Assembly: GCA_944332505.1 (NCBI GenBank)
Contig: CALVKC010000079.1
Location: 1 to 5,817, forward strand
Direction: 5' to 3'
DNA: 5,817 nt
Origin: an uncultured Bacilli bacterium
GTDB taxonomy: Bacteria; Bacillota_I; Bacilli_A; RF39; UBA660
Part shown: positions 1 through 5,236 of the stretch, in pieces
How positions within the stretch are numbered: the first letter of the stretch is position 1
How the letters are laid out: every line of letters begins with the position of its first letter
Notes under the pieces: model-generated
Told to the model about the DNA's origin: nothing
Database searches by the model: none
What the model saw: the letters and a program-made list of their open reading frames with translations, nothing else
Translations under genes and position numbers: made by a program

Positions 1-351
1 TTGCTAAATATTGTTTTAATACTTGCTTTAGCTCTTATAATTTGTGGTAGTTTCATTTCACAAGTCAATATAGCAATGATTGTAATGGGATTTGGATTTT
101 GCATGATTTTGTGGGCAAGAGACCCAATAATGAATTTCTTGAAGAATGCACTATTAGATAATTGTAGCAAAGAAAACCAACAAACTGCAATATTAAAATT
201 TAATCTATCTAGAAGAATTGTTAAATGCATTTTATCTGCTTTGTTTAGCTTATTGTTACTTAAAGTTGATATTTTCTATGTTATGATTTTATTGCTAGTA
301 CTTGCATTAGTGTATTTGAATATTACAATGAAATTATATAAAATGATTTAA
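1..351 (+). CDS. C-terminal part of a probable major facilitator superfamily transporter (5'-truncated)
   Basis: The reading frame is open from the first base and ends with TAA at 349-351. The 116 visible residues are very hydrophobic, with four likely membrane segments at about residues 2-19, 22-38, 73-88 and 91-108. A polar cytoplasmic-type loop lies between the second and third (about 40-71), beginning ARDP and containing the stretch SKENQQTAILKFNLSRR. This pattern, two helices, a charged loop with a conserved-looking LSRR, then two last helices and a short basic tail, resembles the end of clostridial MFS drug or metabolite transporters, which have 12 helices and about 400 residues. The TTG at position 1 could be read as a start, but a four-helix protein beginning exactly at the window edge is less likely than a truncated gene. 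The substrate cannot be inferred. Another polytopic membrane family remains possible. Confidence 0.6.
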   Translation: MLNIVLILALALIICGSFISQVNIAMIVMGFGFCMILWARDPIMNFLKNALLDNCSKENQQTAILKFNLSRRIVKCILSALFSLLLLKVDIFYVMILLLVLALVYLNITMKLYKMI

Positions 352-364
352 AACAGGAGGCATT

Positions 365-952
365 ATGAATATAGGAGTAGATATAGATAATGTTATATCA
401 AATTTCAATGAAGTCTTATTAAAAGAATTTATAGCACATGACAAAGAATTAAGAAATTCTGGCATAGTAAATAAAAATGCATATATTACAAGAGGTATGT
501 TTGATTGGACAAAGGAAGAATTTGATGATTTCTATTACAAGAATATTGAAAGAATTGCAAAAAGCTTAAACATTATTGAAGGAGCAGATTTTTATATAAA
601 AAAGTTAAGGCAAGATGGGCATAAAATATATATTATTACCGGTAGAGATAATGGAGAATACTCAAATCCTTTTGAAATGACTTTAAATTGGTTGAAAAAA
701 TACAAAATAGAATATGATGAAATATTTTTTACTAATAATTTTAGGGATGATGAAAAAGCAAATGTTTGCTTGAAAAATAATGTTAAAATTATGATTGATG
801 ATTCCAAAAAGAATAGCTATTCAATAGCAAAAGCTGGCATTACAGCTCTTTTGATGGACACAGAATATAACAGAGATGCTAAAGATTTAATAAGAGTTCA
901 TAATTGGCAAGAGATATACGAATACATATCTAATTATAAAGAAGAAAATTAA
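365..952 (+). CDS. HAD-superfamily 5'-nucleotidase-like protein (NT5C type), copy 1
   Basis: The 195-residue protein carries all four HAD phosphatase motifs. Motif I is DIDNV with the nucleophile D6 and acid/base D8. Motif II is TGR at 92-94 after the buried strand IYIIT. The motif III lysine is probably K131 (DDEKANVC), and motif IV is the acidic pair D145-D146 (IMIDD). The short insert between motifs I and II and the overall size match the NT5C (5'(3')-deoxyribonucleotidase, PF06941-like) group, which removes phosphate from nucleoside monophosphates using Mg2+ in the cytosol. The real substrate is unknown, since bacterial members are poorly characterised. The start at 365 is set by AGGAGG at 355-360. 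Only 13 bases separate it from the membrane protein gene, so the two are probably cotranscribed. It is a paralogue of the protein at 3170-3769, with matching motif positions and a shared WxxIY near the C-terminus. Confidence 0.85.
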   Translation: MNIGVDIDNVISNFNEVLLKEFIAHDKELRNSGIVNKNAYITRGMFDWTKEEFDDFYYKNIERIAKSLNIIEGADFYIKKLRQDGHKIYIITGRDNGEYSNPFEMTLNWLKKYKIEYDEIFFTNNFRDDEKANVCLKNNVKIMIDDSKKNSYSIAKAGITALLMDTEYNRDAKDLIRVHNWQEIYEYISNYKEEN

Positions 953-1011
953 AGAAAAGTGACTAATTAGAATATTAACAGATTTATTTAGAAAATAGGA
1001 GGTAAATAACA

Positions 1012-1587
1012 ATGAATTTAAAAGAAACAATAGAAAAATATGCACCATATAATGAGCAAGAAGCCAAAGATAAAGAAACAATGCTAAAATATATAAATAC
1101 ATTTGATGATGTACTAACTAGAAATAATGAGTTTGCTTATTTTACAGCATCGTCATGGGTAGTAAATAAAGACAGAACAAAAGTTCTGATGATATATCAT
1201 AACATATATAAATCTTGGTCATGGACAGGAGGCCATGCAGATGGTGACTCTGATTTATTAAATGTTGCTATAAGAGAGCTTAAAGAAGAAACTGGAGTAA
1301 AGAATGTTAAAGTTATTGGAGACAACCCATTATCTTTAGAAATAATGGGAGTAGATGGACATATTAAAAGAGGTAAATATGTTTCTTCTCATGAACATTT
1401 AAATGTTACATATTTGATGGAAGTGGATGAAAATGAAGTTACTAGAATAAAAGAAGATGAAAATAGTGGAGTTAGGTGGATTAATGTCGATGAAATAAAG
1501 GATGCTGTAACTGAAAAATGGGTTTTGGAAAAAATATATAATAAAGAAATCAATAAAGTAAAAGAATATCAGAAAAAGGCAAAATAA
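1012..1587 (+). CDS. Nudix hydrolase
   Basis: The 191-residue protein contains a Nudix box at residues 74-96. It reads G74, then five residues, S80, then seven residues, R88-E89-L90-K91-E92-E93-T94-G95-V96, so the catalytic REUXEEXGU core is complete and should bind the metal ions. The first glutamate of the consensus GX5EX7REUXEEXGU is replaced by S80. Upstream is the usual beta strand with WSWTGGHADG; downstream is the strand HLNVTYLMEV and the conserved-looking GVRWINVDE near 153-161. Family members cleave nucleoside diphosphates linked to another moiety (damaged NTPs, ADP-ribose, sugar nucleotides, dinucleoside polyphosphates). The N-terminal 40-residue helical extension is common in firmicute homologues and gives no substrate clue. 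AGGAGG at 997-1002, nine bases before ATG, fixes the start. It lies 59 bases after the nucleotidase-like gene and 14 before the next gene, suggesting one operon. Confidence 0.9.
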   Translation: MNLKETIEKYAPYNEQEAKDKETMLKYINTFDDVLTRNNEFAYFTASSWVVNKDRTKVLMIYHNIYKSWSWTGGHADGDSDLLNVAIRELKEETGVKNVKVIGDNPLSLEIMGVDGHIKRGKYVSSHEHLNVTYLMEVDENEVTRIKEDENSGVRWINVDEIKDAVTEKWVLEKIYNKEINKVKEYQKKAK

Positions 1588-1601
1588 GAAGGAGAGAATT
1601 T

Positions 1602-2195
1602 ATGAAGTATTTTGTATTTGATTTAGGTGGAGTACTTTCAGTACCAATGGTTTCAAAAAAACTATATGAACAAATAGAGTGGAAAGTATCATATGATAAA
1701 TTTTTAGATAAATTTAATAATAGTGCAGAATCTATAAAAGTACATAAAGGAGAAATTAGTACAAAAGAATTTTTCGAATATTTAAAAAGATATATGAATG
1801 ACAATATTACATTAGAAGAGTTCAAAAACATATATGTAAATAATAACGAATTTTTTAATGATACTATTGAGACAATAAAGAAACTAAAAAATTTAGGTTA
1901 TAAAGTTTATCTTTTATCAAATTTGAAGGAAATAGACTATGAAAAATTTATAAAACATTTTGATGTTTCAATATTTGATGAGATGTTCTTATCTTTTAAG
2001 TTAGGTATGCTTAAACCTAATGATGATATTTACCAATATGTAATTAACAAATTGAATACGAAGCCAGAAAATATTTATTTTTTCGATGATAATAAAGAAA
2101 ATGTAGATGGAGCAATTAGAAATGGCATAAATGCTTATCAAGTAACAGGAGAAACTGTAAAGAAAGTTGTAGAAGGAATATTAAATCAAATCTAA
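1602..2195 (+). CDS. HAD-superfamily hydrolase, subfamily IA (YihX-like phosphatase)
   Basis: The 197 residues show HAD motif I as FDLGGVL with nucleophile D7. The usual second aspartate is G9, as is normal in the DxG variant to which the E. coli glucose-1-phosphatase YihX belongs. A helical cap of about 70 residues follows (roughly 15-85). Motif II is LLSN with S106 and N107. Motif III is S131, G135 and K138-P139 (GMLKPN). Motif IV is FFDDNKENVDGA with D162-D163, followed by the typical AxxxGI segment. These features place it in HAD-IA, cytosolic Mg2+-dependent phosphatases acting on sugar phosphates, phosphoglycolate or nucleotides, or occasionally haloacid dehalogenases; the substrate is not predictable here. 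AAGGAG at 1589-1594, seven bases ahead of ATG, sets the start. The 14-base gap after the Nudix gene indicates translation from the same mRNA. All motifs are intact. Confidence 0.87.
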   Translation: MKYFVFDLGGVLSVPMVSKKLYEQIEWKVSYDKFLDKFNNSAESIKVHKGEISTKEFFEYLKRYMNDNITLEEFKNIYVNNNEFFNDTIETIKKLKNLGYKVYLLSNLKEIDYEKFIKHFDVSIFDEMFLSFKLGMLKPNDDIYQYVINKLNTKPENIYFFDDNKENVDGAIRNGINAYQVTGETVKKVVEGILNQI

Positions 2196-2200
2196 ATTTT

Positions 2201-2319
2201 AAAAATGCAGAAGAAAATGAATAACATTTGCATATTTTACTAAAAGAAATATTCCATATAGGGTTCATGACGATATTTATGATAGTAAAGAAATAAATGA
2301 AAAATACAACGAAATTTAG
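2201..2319 (+). pseudogene. Possible decayed 3' fragment of an unidentified gene
   Basis: The space between the HAD gene and the MBL gene contains a protein-like open stretch without a start codon. In the frame ending with TAG at 2317-2319, codons 2221-2316 encode ITFAYFTKRNIPYRVHDD and then about 14 more charged residues ending NEI. Just upstream, a second frame reads KNAEENE (2201-2221) and then stops with TAA at 2222-2224. Restoring one A in the short run around 2220-2221 would join the two into KNAEENE-ITFAYF, one plausible C-terminus. The TAG overlaps the AGGAG Shine-Dalgarno sequence (2318-2322) of the MBL gene, the spacing expected for a real cistron end. No family was recognised. Chance is the main alternative, since only about 39 codons are involved and AT-rich sequence often gives lysine- and isoleucine-rich open frames. 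Confidence 0.35.
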
Positions 2320-2328
2320 GAGCAAAAA

Positions 2329-3072
2329 ATGAAAGTAAGATTATTAGGAACAGGAGCAATATATTCAAAATATAATTGTGCAAGTGAATTAATAGATGAC
2401 AAAATATTAGTCGATGTAGGAAATGGTGTACTAAAAGAACTAAGAAAAGTAAATTATGATTTATCAAAATTAAAAATGATAATTATAACACATCTTCATG
2501 CAGACCATTATGCAGATTTACCAGCACTAATACTGAATTTAGAAGTAGAGGAAAACTTAAAACCAATATATATTGTAGGACCAAAAGGATTAAAAGAAAA
2601 CTTAATAGGGTTATGTCATATATACTATCAAGATTTTTTTGATAAGTTTTTTGAAGAAAAAATAAAGTTCATGGAAATATTACCTGAAACAAAATCAATA
2701 GAAATATTTAATGATTATGATATAATGGTTCAAAAAGTAAATCATTACAATATAGAAAGCTATGGATATATAATAAATAATAAAATAGGAATTACAGGAG
2801 ATAGTTGTTTATGTGATGAGGTATTAAACATATTTAAAAATAGCGAAATTGTAATTACAGATATATCCCTGATTGAAGGAACTAAATATCACATGGGAAT
2901 AGATAACATAGAAACAATAAGGAAAACATATAAAAATAAAATTATAGCTACTCATTTAAGAGATGATACAAGAGAAGAATTAAAGAAAAAGTGTTTAAAA
3001 GATGTAATCATAAAAGAAGACGGGGGTAGAAATGATAGTTTAATAAAAGGGAGTTCCAAGCATATTGGTTAA
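2329..3072 (+). CDS. MBL-fold metallo-hydrolase, RNase Z-like
   Basis: The 247-residue protein opens with the strand-loop LLGTGA typical of the RNase Z-like branch of metallo-beta-lactamase-fold enzymes. It has the metal motif THLHADH (H55, H57, D59, H60), then the probable ligands H139 (VNHY), D158 (TGDS) and H209 (ATHL), a complete two-metal site. H188 in the segment YHMG may assist catalysis. It is shorter than tRNA 3'-processing RNase Z (about 300 residues), and no long exosite arm is obvious. A phosphodiesterase or other small MBL hydrolase is therefore as likely as tRNA processing. AGGAG at 2318-2322, six bases before ATG, fixes the start. The C-terminus is suspicious. From a run of five G at 3022-3026 the frame encodes a tail of about 15 residues of unusual composition; with one G fewer it would end DGVEMIV and stop at 3041-3043. 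The catalytic part is unaffected. Confidence 0.85.
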   Translation: MKVRLLGTGAIYSKYNCASELIDDKILVDVGNGVLKELRKVNYDLSKLKMIIITHLHADHYADLPALILNLEVEENLKPIYIVGPKGLKENLIGLCHIYYQDFFDKFFEEKIKFMEILPETKSIEIFNDYDIMVQKVNHYNIESYGYIINNKIGITGDSCLCDEVLNIFKNSEIVITDISLIEGTKYHMGIDNIETIRKTYKNKIIATHLRDDTREELKKKCLKDVIIKEDGGRNDSLIKGSSKHIG

Positions 3073-3169
3073 TATTTTATTGTGCTATTGCTATTATACC
3101 AAGAATAATTTACCGTATTCTATTTTTTACATTTATAAAAATAAATAATTCAATAGGGAGAAACTAATT

Positions 3170-3769
3170 ATGAAAATTGGAATCGATATAGATGGTGTTT
3201 TAACAGATGTTGAGCGTTGGCAATTAGATTATGGTAGTAAATTTTATTATGAAAGATATCAAAAAGAAATAGTGGATTTTGAAGGATATGATACAAACCA
3301 AATCTTTAATGTTGATGATAAATTAGATAAAGAGTTTTGGAGAGAATATTTTAAAGAATATTCTTTAAATGTGGAAGCAAGAAAATTTGCAAATGAAGTT
3401 ATTGATAAATTAAAACAAGATAGGCACCAAATTTATATAATAACAGCAAGAGGAAGTTTCTTATCTCATTCAGCAGATGTAATGAGCATTGAAGAAAATC
3501 ATCAAATAGTTTTAAACTGGCTAAAAAATAATCATATAAATTATGATAAAATAATATTTAGTCCAGAAGATAAGCTAGATATTTGCAAAGAAAGTAATAT
3601 AGATTTAATGATTGAAGATAAGGTAGATAATATAAATAAAATATCAAAAATAATACCGGTAATTTGTTTTCATGCGGGATATAATAAAGATTGTGAAAAT
3701 CCTAATATTATTAGATGTTATAGTTGGTACGATATATATAGTAAAATAAATAAACTTGCGAAACTGTGA
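3170..3769 (+). CDS. HAD-superfamily 5'-nucleotidase-like protein (NT5C type), copy 2
   Basis: This 199-residue protein is a diverged paralogue of the one at 365-952. HAD motif I is DIDGV (D6, D8), motif II is TAR at 92-94 after IYIIT, the motif III lysine is probably K135 (PEDKLDIC) and motif IV is E149-D150 (LMIEDK). Further shared segments are LNWLK followed by INYDKI, and SWYDIY near the C-terminus. It has about eight extra residues after motif II (around 96-110), and a HAGYN segment (168-172) where copy 1 has a different sequence, so the two may prefer different substrates. Phosphate removal from a nucleotide or similar monoester in the cytosol is the family expectation. AGGGAG at 3155-3160, nine bases before ATG, sets the start. 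The 97 bases before it hold only weak promoter-like matches. Its last codons and TGA stop lie inside the first unit of the 32-base repeat array. Confidence 0.85.
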   Translation: MKIGIDIDGVLTDVERWQLDYGSKFYYERYQKEIVDFEGYDTNQIFNVDDKLDKEFWREYFKEYSLNVEARKFANEVIDKLKQDRHQIYIITARGSFLSHSADVMSIEENHQIVLNWLKNNHINYDKIIFSPEDKLDICKESNIDLMIEDKVDNINKISKIIPVICFHAGYNKDCENPNIIRCYSWYDIYSKINKLAKL

Positions 3770-3834
3770 TAAAATATTCGAAAATGCTTGCAAAAGCGTG
3801 ATAATTTATGATCAAATGCTTGCAAAAGCGTGAT
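3752..3834 (+). repeat. Three direct repeat units with a 32-base period upstream of the ATPase gene
   Basis: Two copies are identical over 21 bases, at 3782-3802 and 3814-3834, with the core ATGCTTGCAAAAGCGTGAT. A degenerate copy, AAACTTGCGAAACTGTGAT, lies at 3752-3770 and contains the end and stop codon of the preceding gene. The three copies end at 3770, 3802 and 3834, so the period is exactly 32 bases, close to three helical turns. The 11-base segment between the identical copies is AT-rich and unlike the repeat. Each perfect copy can also fold as a small hairpin, ATGCTT-GCAA-AAGCGT, with one T.G pair and a GNRA-type loop. The last copy overlaps the -35 box of the promoter at 3820-3847. 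A same-face array of binding sites for a regulator is the simplest reading; the binding protein is unknown. Confidence 0.8.
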
Positions 3835-3847
3835 TTGATGATATAAT
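3820..3847 (+). promoter_or_regulatory. Predicted sigma-A-type promoter of the ATPase gene (extended -10)
   Basis: A perfect -10 box TATAAT lies at 3842-3847, preceded by TG at 3839-3840 in the extended -10 arrangement TGnTATAAT. A -35-like TTGCAA (four of six consensus bases) at 3820-3825 is 16 bases upstream and lies inside the last 32-base-period repeat. Transcription would start near 3853-3856, giving a leader of about 30 bases before the TTG start. TATAAT occurs often by chance in DNA this AT-rich; the TG element, the spacing and the nearby structured region make this one more credible. Confidence 0.55.
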
Positions 3848-3867
3848 ATAAGTAACATTATATTATA
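3842..3867 (+). promoter_or_regulatory. 10-bp perfect inverted repeat over the -10 box and start site (possible operator)
   Basis: TATAATATAA at 3842-3851 is exactly matched by its reverse complement TTATATTATA at 3858-3867, with a six-base centre (3852-3857). The left arm contains the -10 box and the centre covers the likely transcription start. A repressor dimer bound here would block the promoter, so an operator is plausible. All 20 arm bases are A or T, so a chance palindrome in AT-rich DNA is possible, and an RNA hairpin would be weak and only partly transcribed. Confidence 0.45.
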
Positions 3868-3872
3868 AGAAT

Positions 3873-3881
3873 GGAGATGAT
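3873..3881 (+). promoter_or_regulatory. Extended Shine-Dalgarno sequence supporting a TTG start at 3886
   Basis: GGAGATGAT matches the extended anti-Shine-Dalgarno complement GGAGGTGAT at eight of nine bases. Counted from GGAG (3873-3876) there are nine bases to the TTG at 3886, good spacing. The in-frame ATG at 3871 overlaps this site and has no ribosome binding site upstream, and the ATG at 3877 lies within it. Translation from TTG is therefore favoured. Confidence 0.6.
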
Positions 3882-3885
3882 AAAT

Positions 3886-5184
3886 TTGCAGAGATTTATT
3901 TCACAAGAATTAATAAAATGGAAAAATAGTCGATATAGAAAACCTTTAATATTAAAAGGTGCTAGACAAATTGGTAAAACATATATTTTAAGGGAATTTG
4001 GAAATGACAATTACGAAGACGTTGCCTATTTTAACTTTGACCATGATGAAGATTTATACAATCTATTTGAAAAGACCAAAGACCCTAAAAGAATTCTAGA
4101 ACAATTATCATTTGTACATGGTAGAGCAATATTACCAGAAAAGACATTGATTATATTTGATGAAATCCAAGAATGTCCTAATGCATTAAATAGTTTAAAA
4201 TATTTTAATGAAGAAGCAAATGACTATAATATAGCATGTGCAGGTAGTTTATTAGGAATAAGATTATCACATACTTCTTTTCCTGTTGGGAAAATAGAAT
4301 TCTTAGATATGTATCCTATGACTTTTAGCGAATTTTTAATTGCTGATGGACTTGAAAACTTAGTAGATTATATGAAATCCGTTAATAAAATTGAAACTAT
4401 ACCTGATATATTTTTCAATATACTTGAAGAAAAGTTAAAAACATATTTTATTATTGGTGGAATGCCTGAAGCTGTAAGCGCTTGGGTAAATGAAAAAGAT
4501 ATTGATTTGGTAAATAATATTCAAGAAAACATTTTAAAGGCTTATGAAAATGACTTTTCAAAACATGTTCAAAATACGGAAGCCAATAAAATTTCTTTAA
4601 TATGGAATAGTATTCCATCACAATTAGCTAAAGAAAATAAAAAGTTTTTATATCAAACAATAAAAGAAGGTGCACGAGCAAGAGAATATGAAGGAGCTTT
4701 AAATTGGCTAAATGATGCAAATCTGATATATAAAATATATAATGTAACTAAACCAGATTTTCCTTTAAAAGGATATAATGATTTAAGTTGTTTTAAAATT
4801 TATATGAATGATGTTGGACTATTAAGAAAAATGTCAAATCTAAATAGCCGAATTGTTTTAGATGGGAATAAGTTATTTGAAGAGTTTAAGGGCTCTTATA
4901 CTGAGAATTTTGTTTTAAATATGCTATGCAAAATTACTGATGGTATTCCTAATTATTATACTTTTGACAGGCATGAAATAGATTTTATTATACAGCATGA
5001 AAATAAAATTATTCCAATAGAAGTAAAGTCAAATAAATCTACTAATAATGTTAGTTTAACTAGATACAATGAAAAATATAATAATGAACTTGCTATTAGA
5101 TTTTCAATGAATAATTTAAGTAAAGATGGTAAAGTATTAAATATTCCTTTATTTATGATTGAATATTTAGAAAATTTGATTTGA
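3886..5184 (+). CDS. AAA_14/DUF4143 family ATPase
   Basis: Starting at TTG 3886 the protein has 432 residues; an ATG at 3871 would add five. It begins QRFISQELIKWKNS, the usual start for this family, followed by PLILKGARQIGKT with the Walker A motif at 25-32 (K31). The Walker B motif is LIIFDEIQ with D92-E93, and a sensor-like CAGSLLG ends near residue 124. A GGMPE motif at 191-195 marks the end of the ATPase part. The C-terminal DUF4143 region has a PD-(D/E)XK-like layout: E340 (YTENF), D366 (HEIDFII), then E379-V-K381 (IPIEVKS). Such proteins are widespread, often multicopy and mobile in anaerobic bacteria and archaea; their function is not established, though a nuclease-like fold and DNA or protein handling have been suggested. 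All motifs are intact. It likely has its own promoter (3820-3847) with repeats upstream, and the HD-domain gene follows 52 bases later. Confidence 0.92.
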   Translation: MQRFISQELIKWKNSRYRKPLILKGARQIGKTYILREFGNDNYEDVAYFNFDHDEDLYNLFEKTKDPKRILEQLSFVHGRAILPEKTLIIFDEIQECPNALNSLKYFNEEANDYNIACAGSLLGIRLSHTSFPVGKIEFLDMYPMTFSEFLIADGLENLVDYMKSVNKIETIPDIFFNILEEKLKTYFIIGGMPEAVSAWVNEKDIDLVNNIQENILKAYENDFSKHVQNTEANKISLIWNSIPSQLAKENKKFLYQTIKEGARAREYEGALNWLNDANLIYKIYNVTKPDFPLKGYNDLSCFKIYMNDVGLLRKMSNLNSRIVLDGNKLFEEFKGSYTENFVLNMLCKITDGIPNYYTFDRHEIDFIIQHENKIIPIEVKSNKSTNNVSLTRYNEKYNNELAIRFSMNNLSKDGKVLNIPLFMIEYLENLI

Positions 5185-5236
5185 TAATATAATGAAATAT
5201 TTTTTAAAATTAAGAAGAATAATTTTGGAGGCCTAT

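Noticed and set aside
592..807. Minus-strand open frame inside the first nucleotidase-like gene, and similar ones at 887-1102, 1550-1831, 2116-2325 and 2240-2467
   Set aside because: They mirror AT-rich coding sequence, are rich in L, I, F and S, lack ribosome binding sites, and overlap genes with intact family motifs on the other strand.
1602..1640. Loss of a catalytic aspartate in the HAD-IA protein (FDLGGVL)
   Set aside because: The DxG form of motif I is normal in YihX-like HAD-IA enzymes, which are active phosphatases, so it is not evidence of inactivation.
3055..3070. CCAA/TTGG hairpin as a terminator after the MBL gene
   Set aside because: The stem is only four base pairs, and the T-rich sequence that follows is not a continuous tract.
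3109..3139. Promoter before the second nucleotidase-like gene (TTTACC / TATAAA)
   Set aside because: The boxes are poor matches and 19 bases apart; such pairs are expected by chance in this composition.
3073..3169. Short hydrophobic open frame in the gap after the MBL gene as a small membrane protein
   Set aside because: No start codon with a ribosome binding site is present, and AT-rich DNA readily gives short I/F/Y-rich frames.
3752..3834. CRISPR array or type III toxin-antitoxin RNA repeats
   Set aside because: Only two perfect units plus one degenerate unit, with inter-repeat segments of about 11 bases, too short for CRISPR spacers, and no cas genes. The downstream gene is an AAA_14/DUF4143 ATPase, not a ToxN-like RNase, so the tandem-repeat antitoxin model has no toxin partner.
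5188..5193. TATAAT as a promoter for the HD-domain gene
   Set aside because: The hexamer is perfect but no acceptable -35 box lies 15-19 bases upstream and no TG extension precedes it; read-through from the ATPase gene is simpler.
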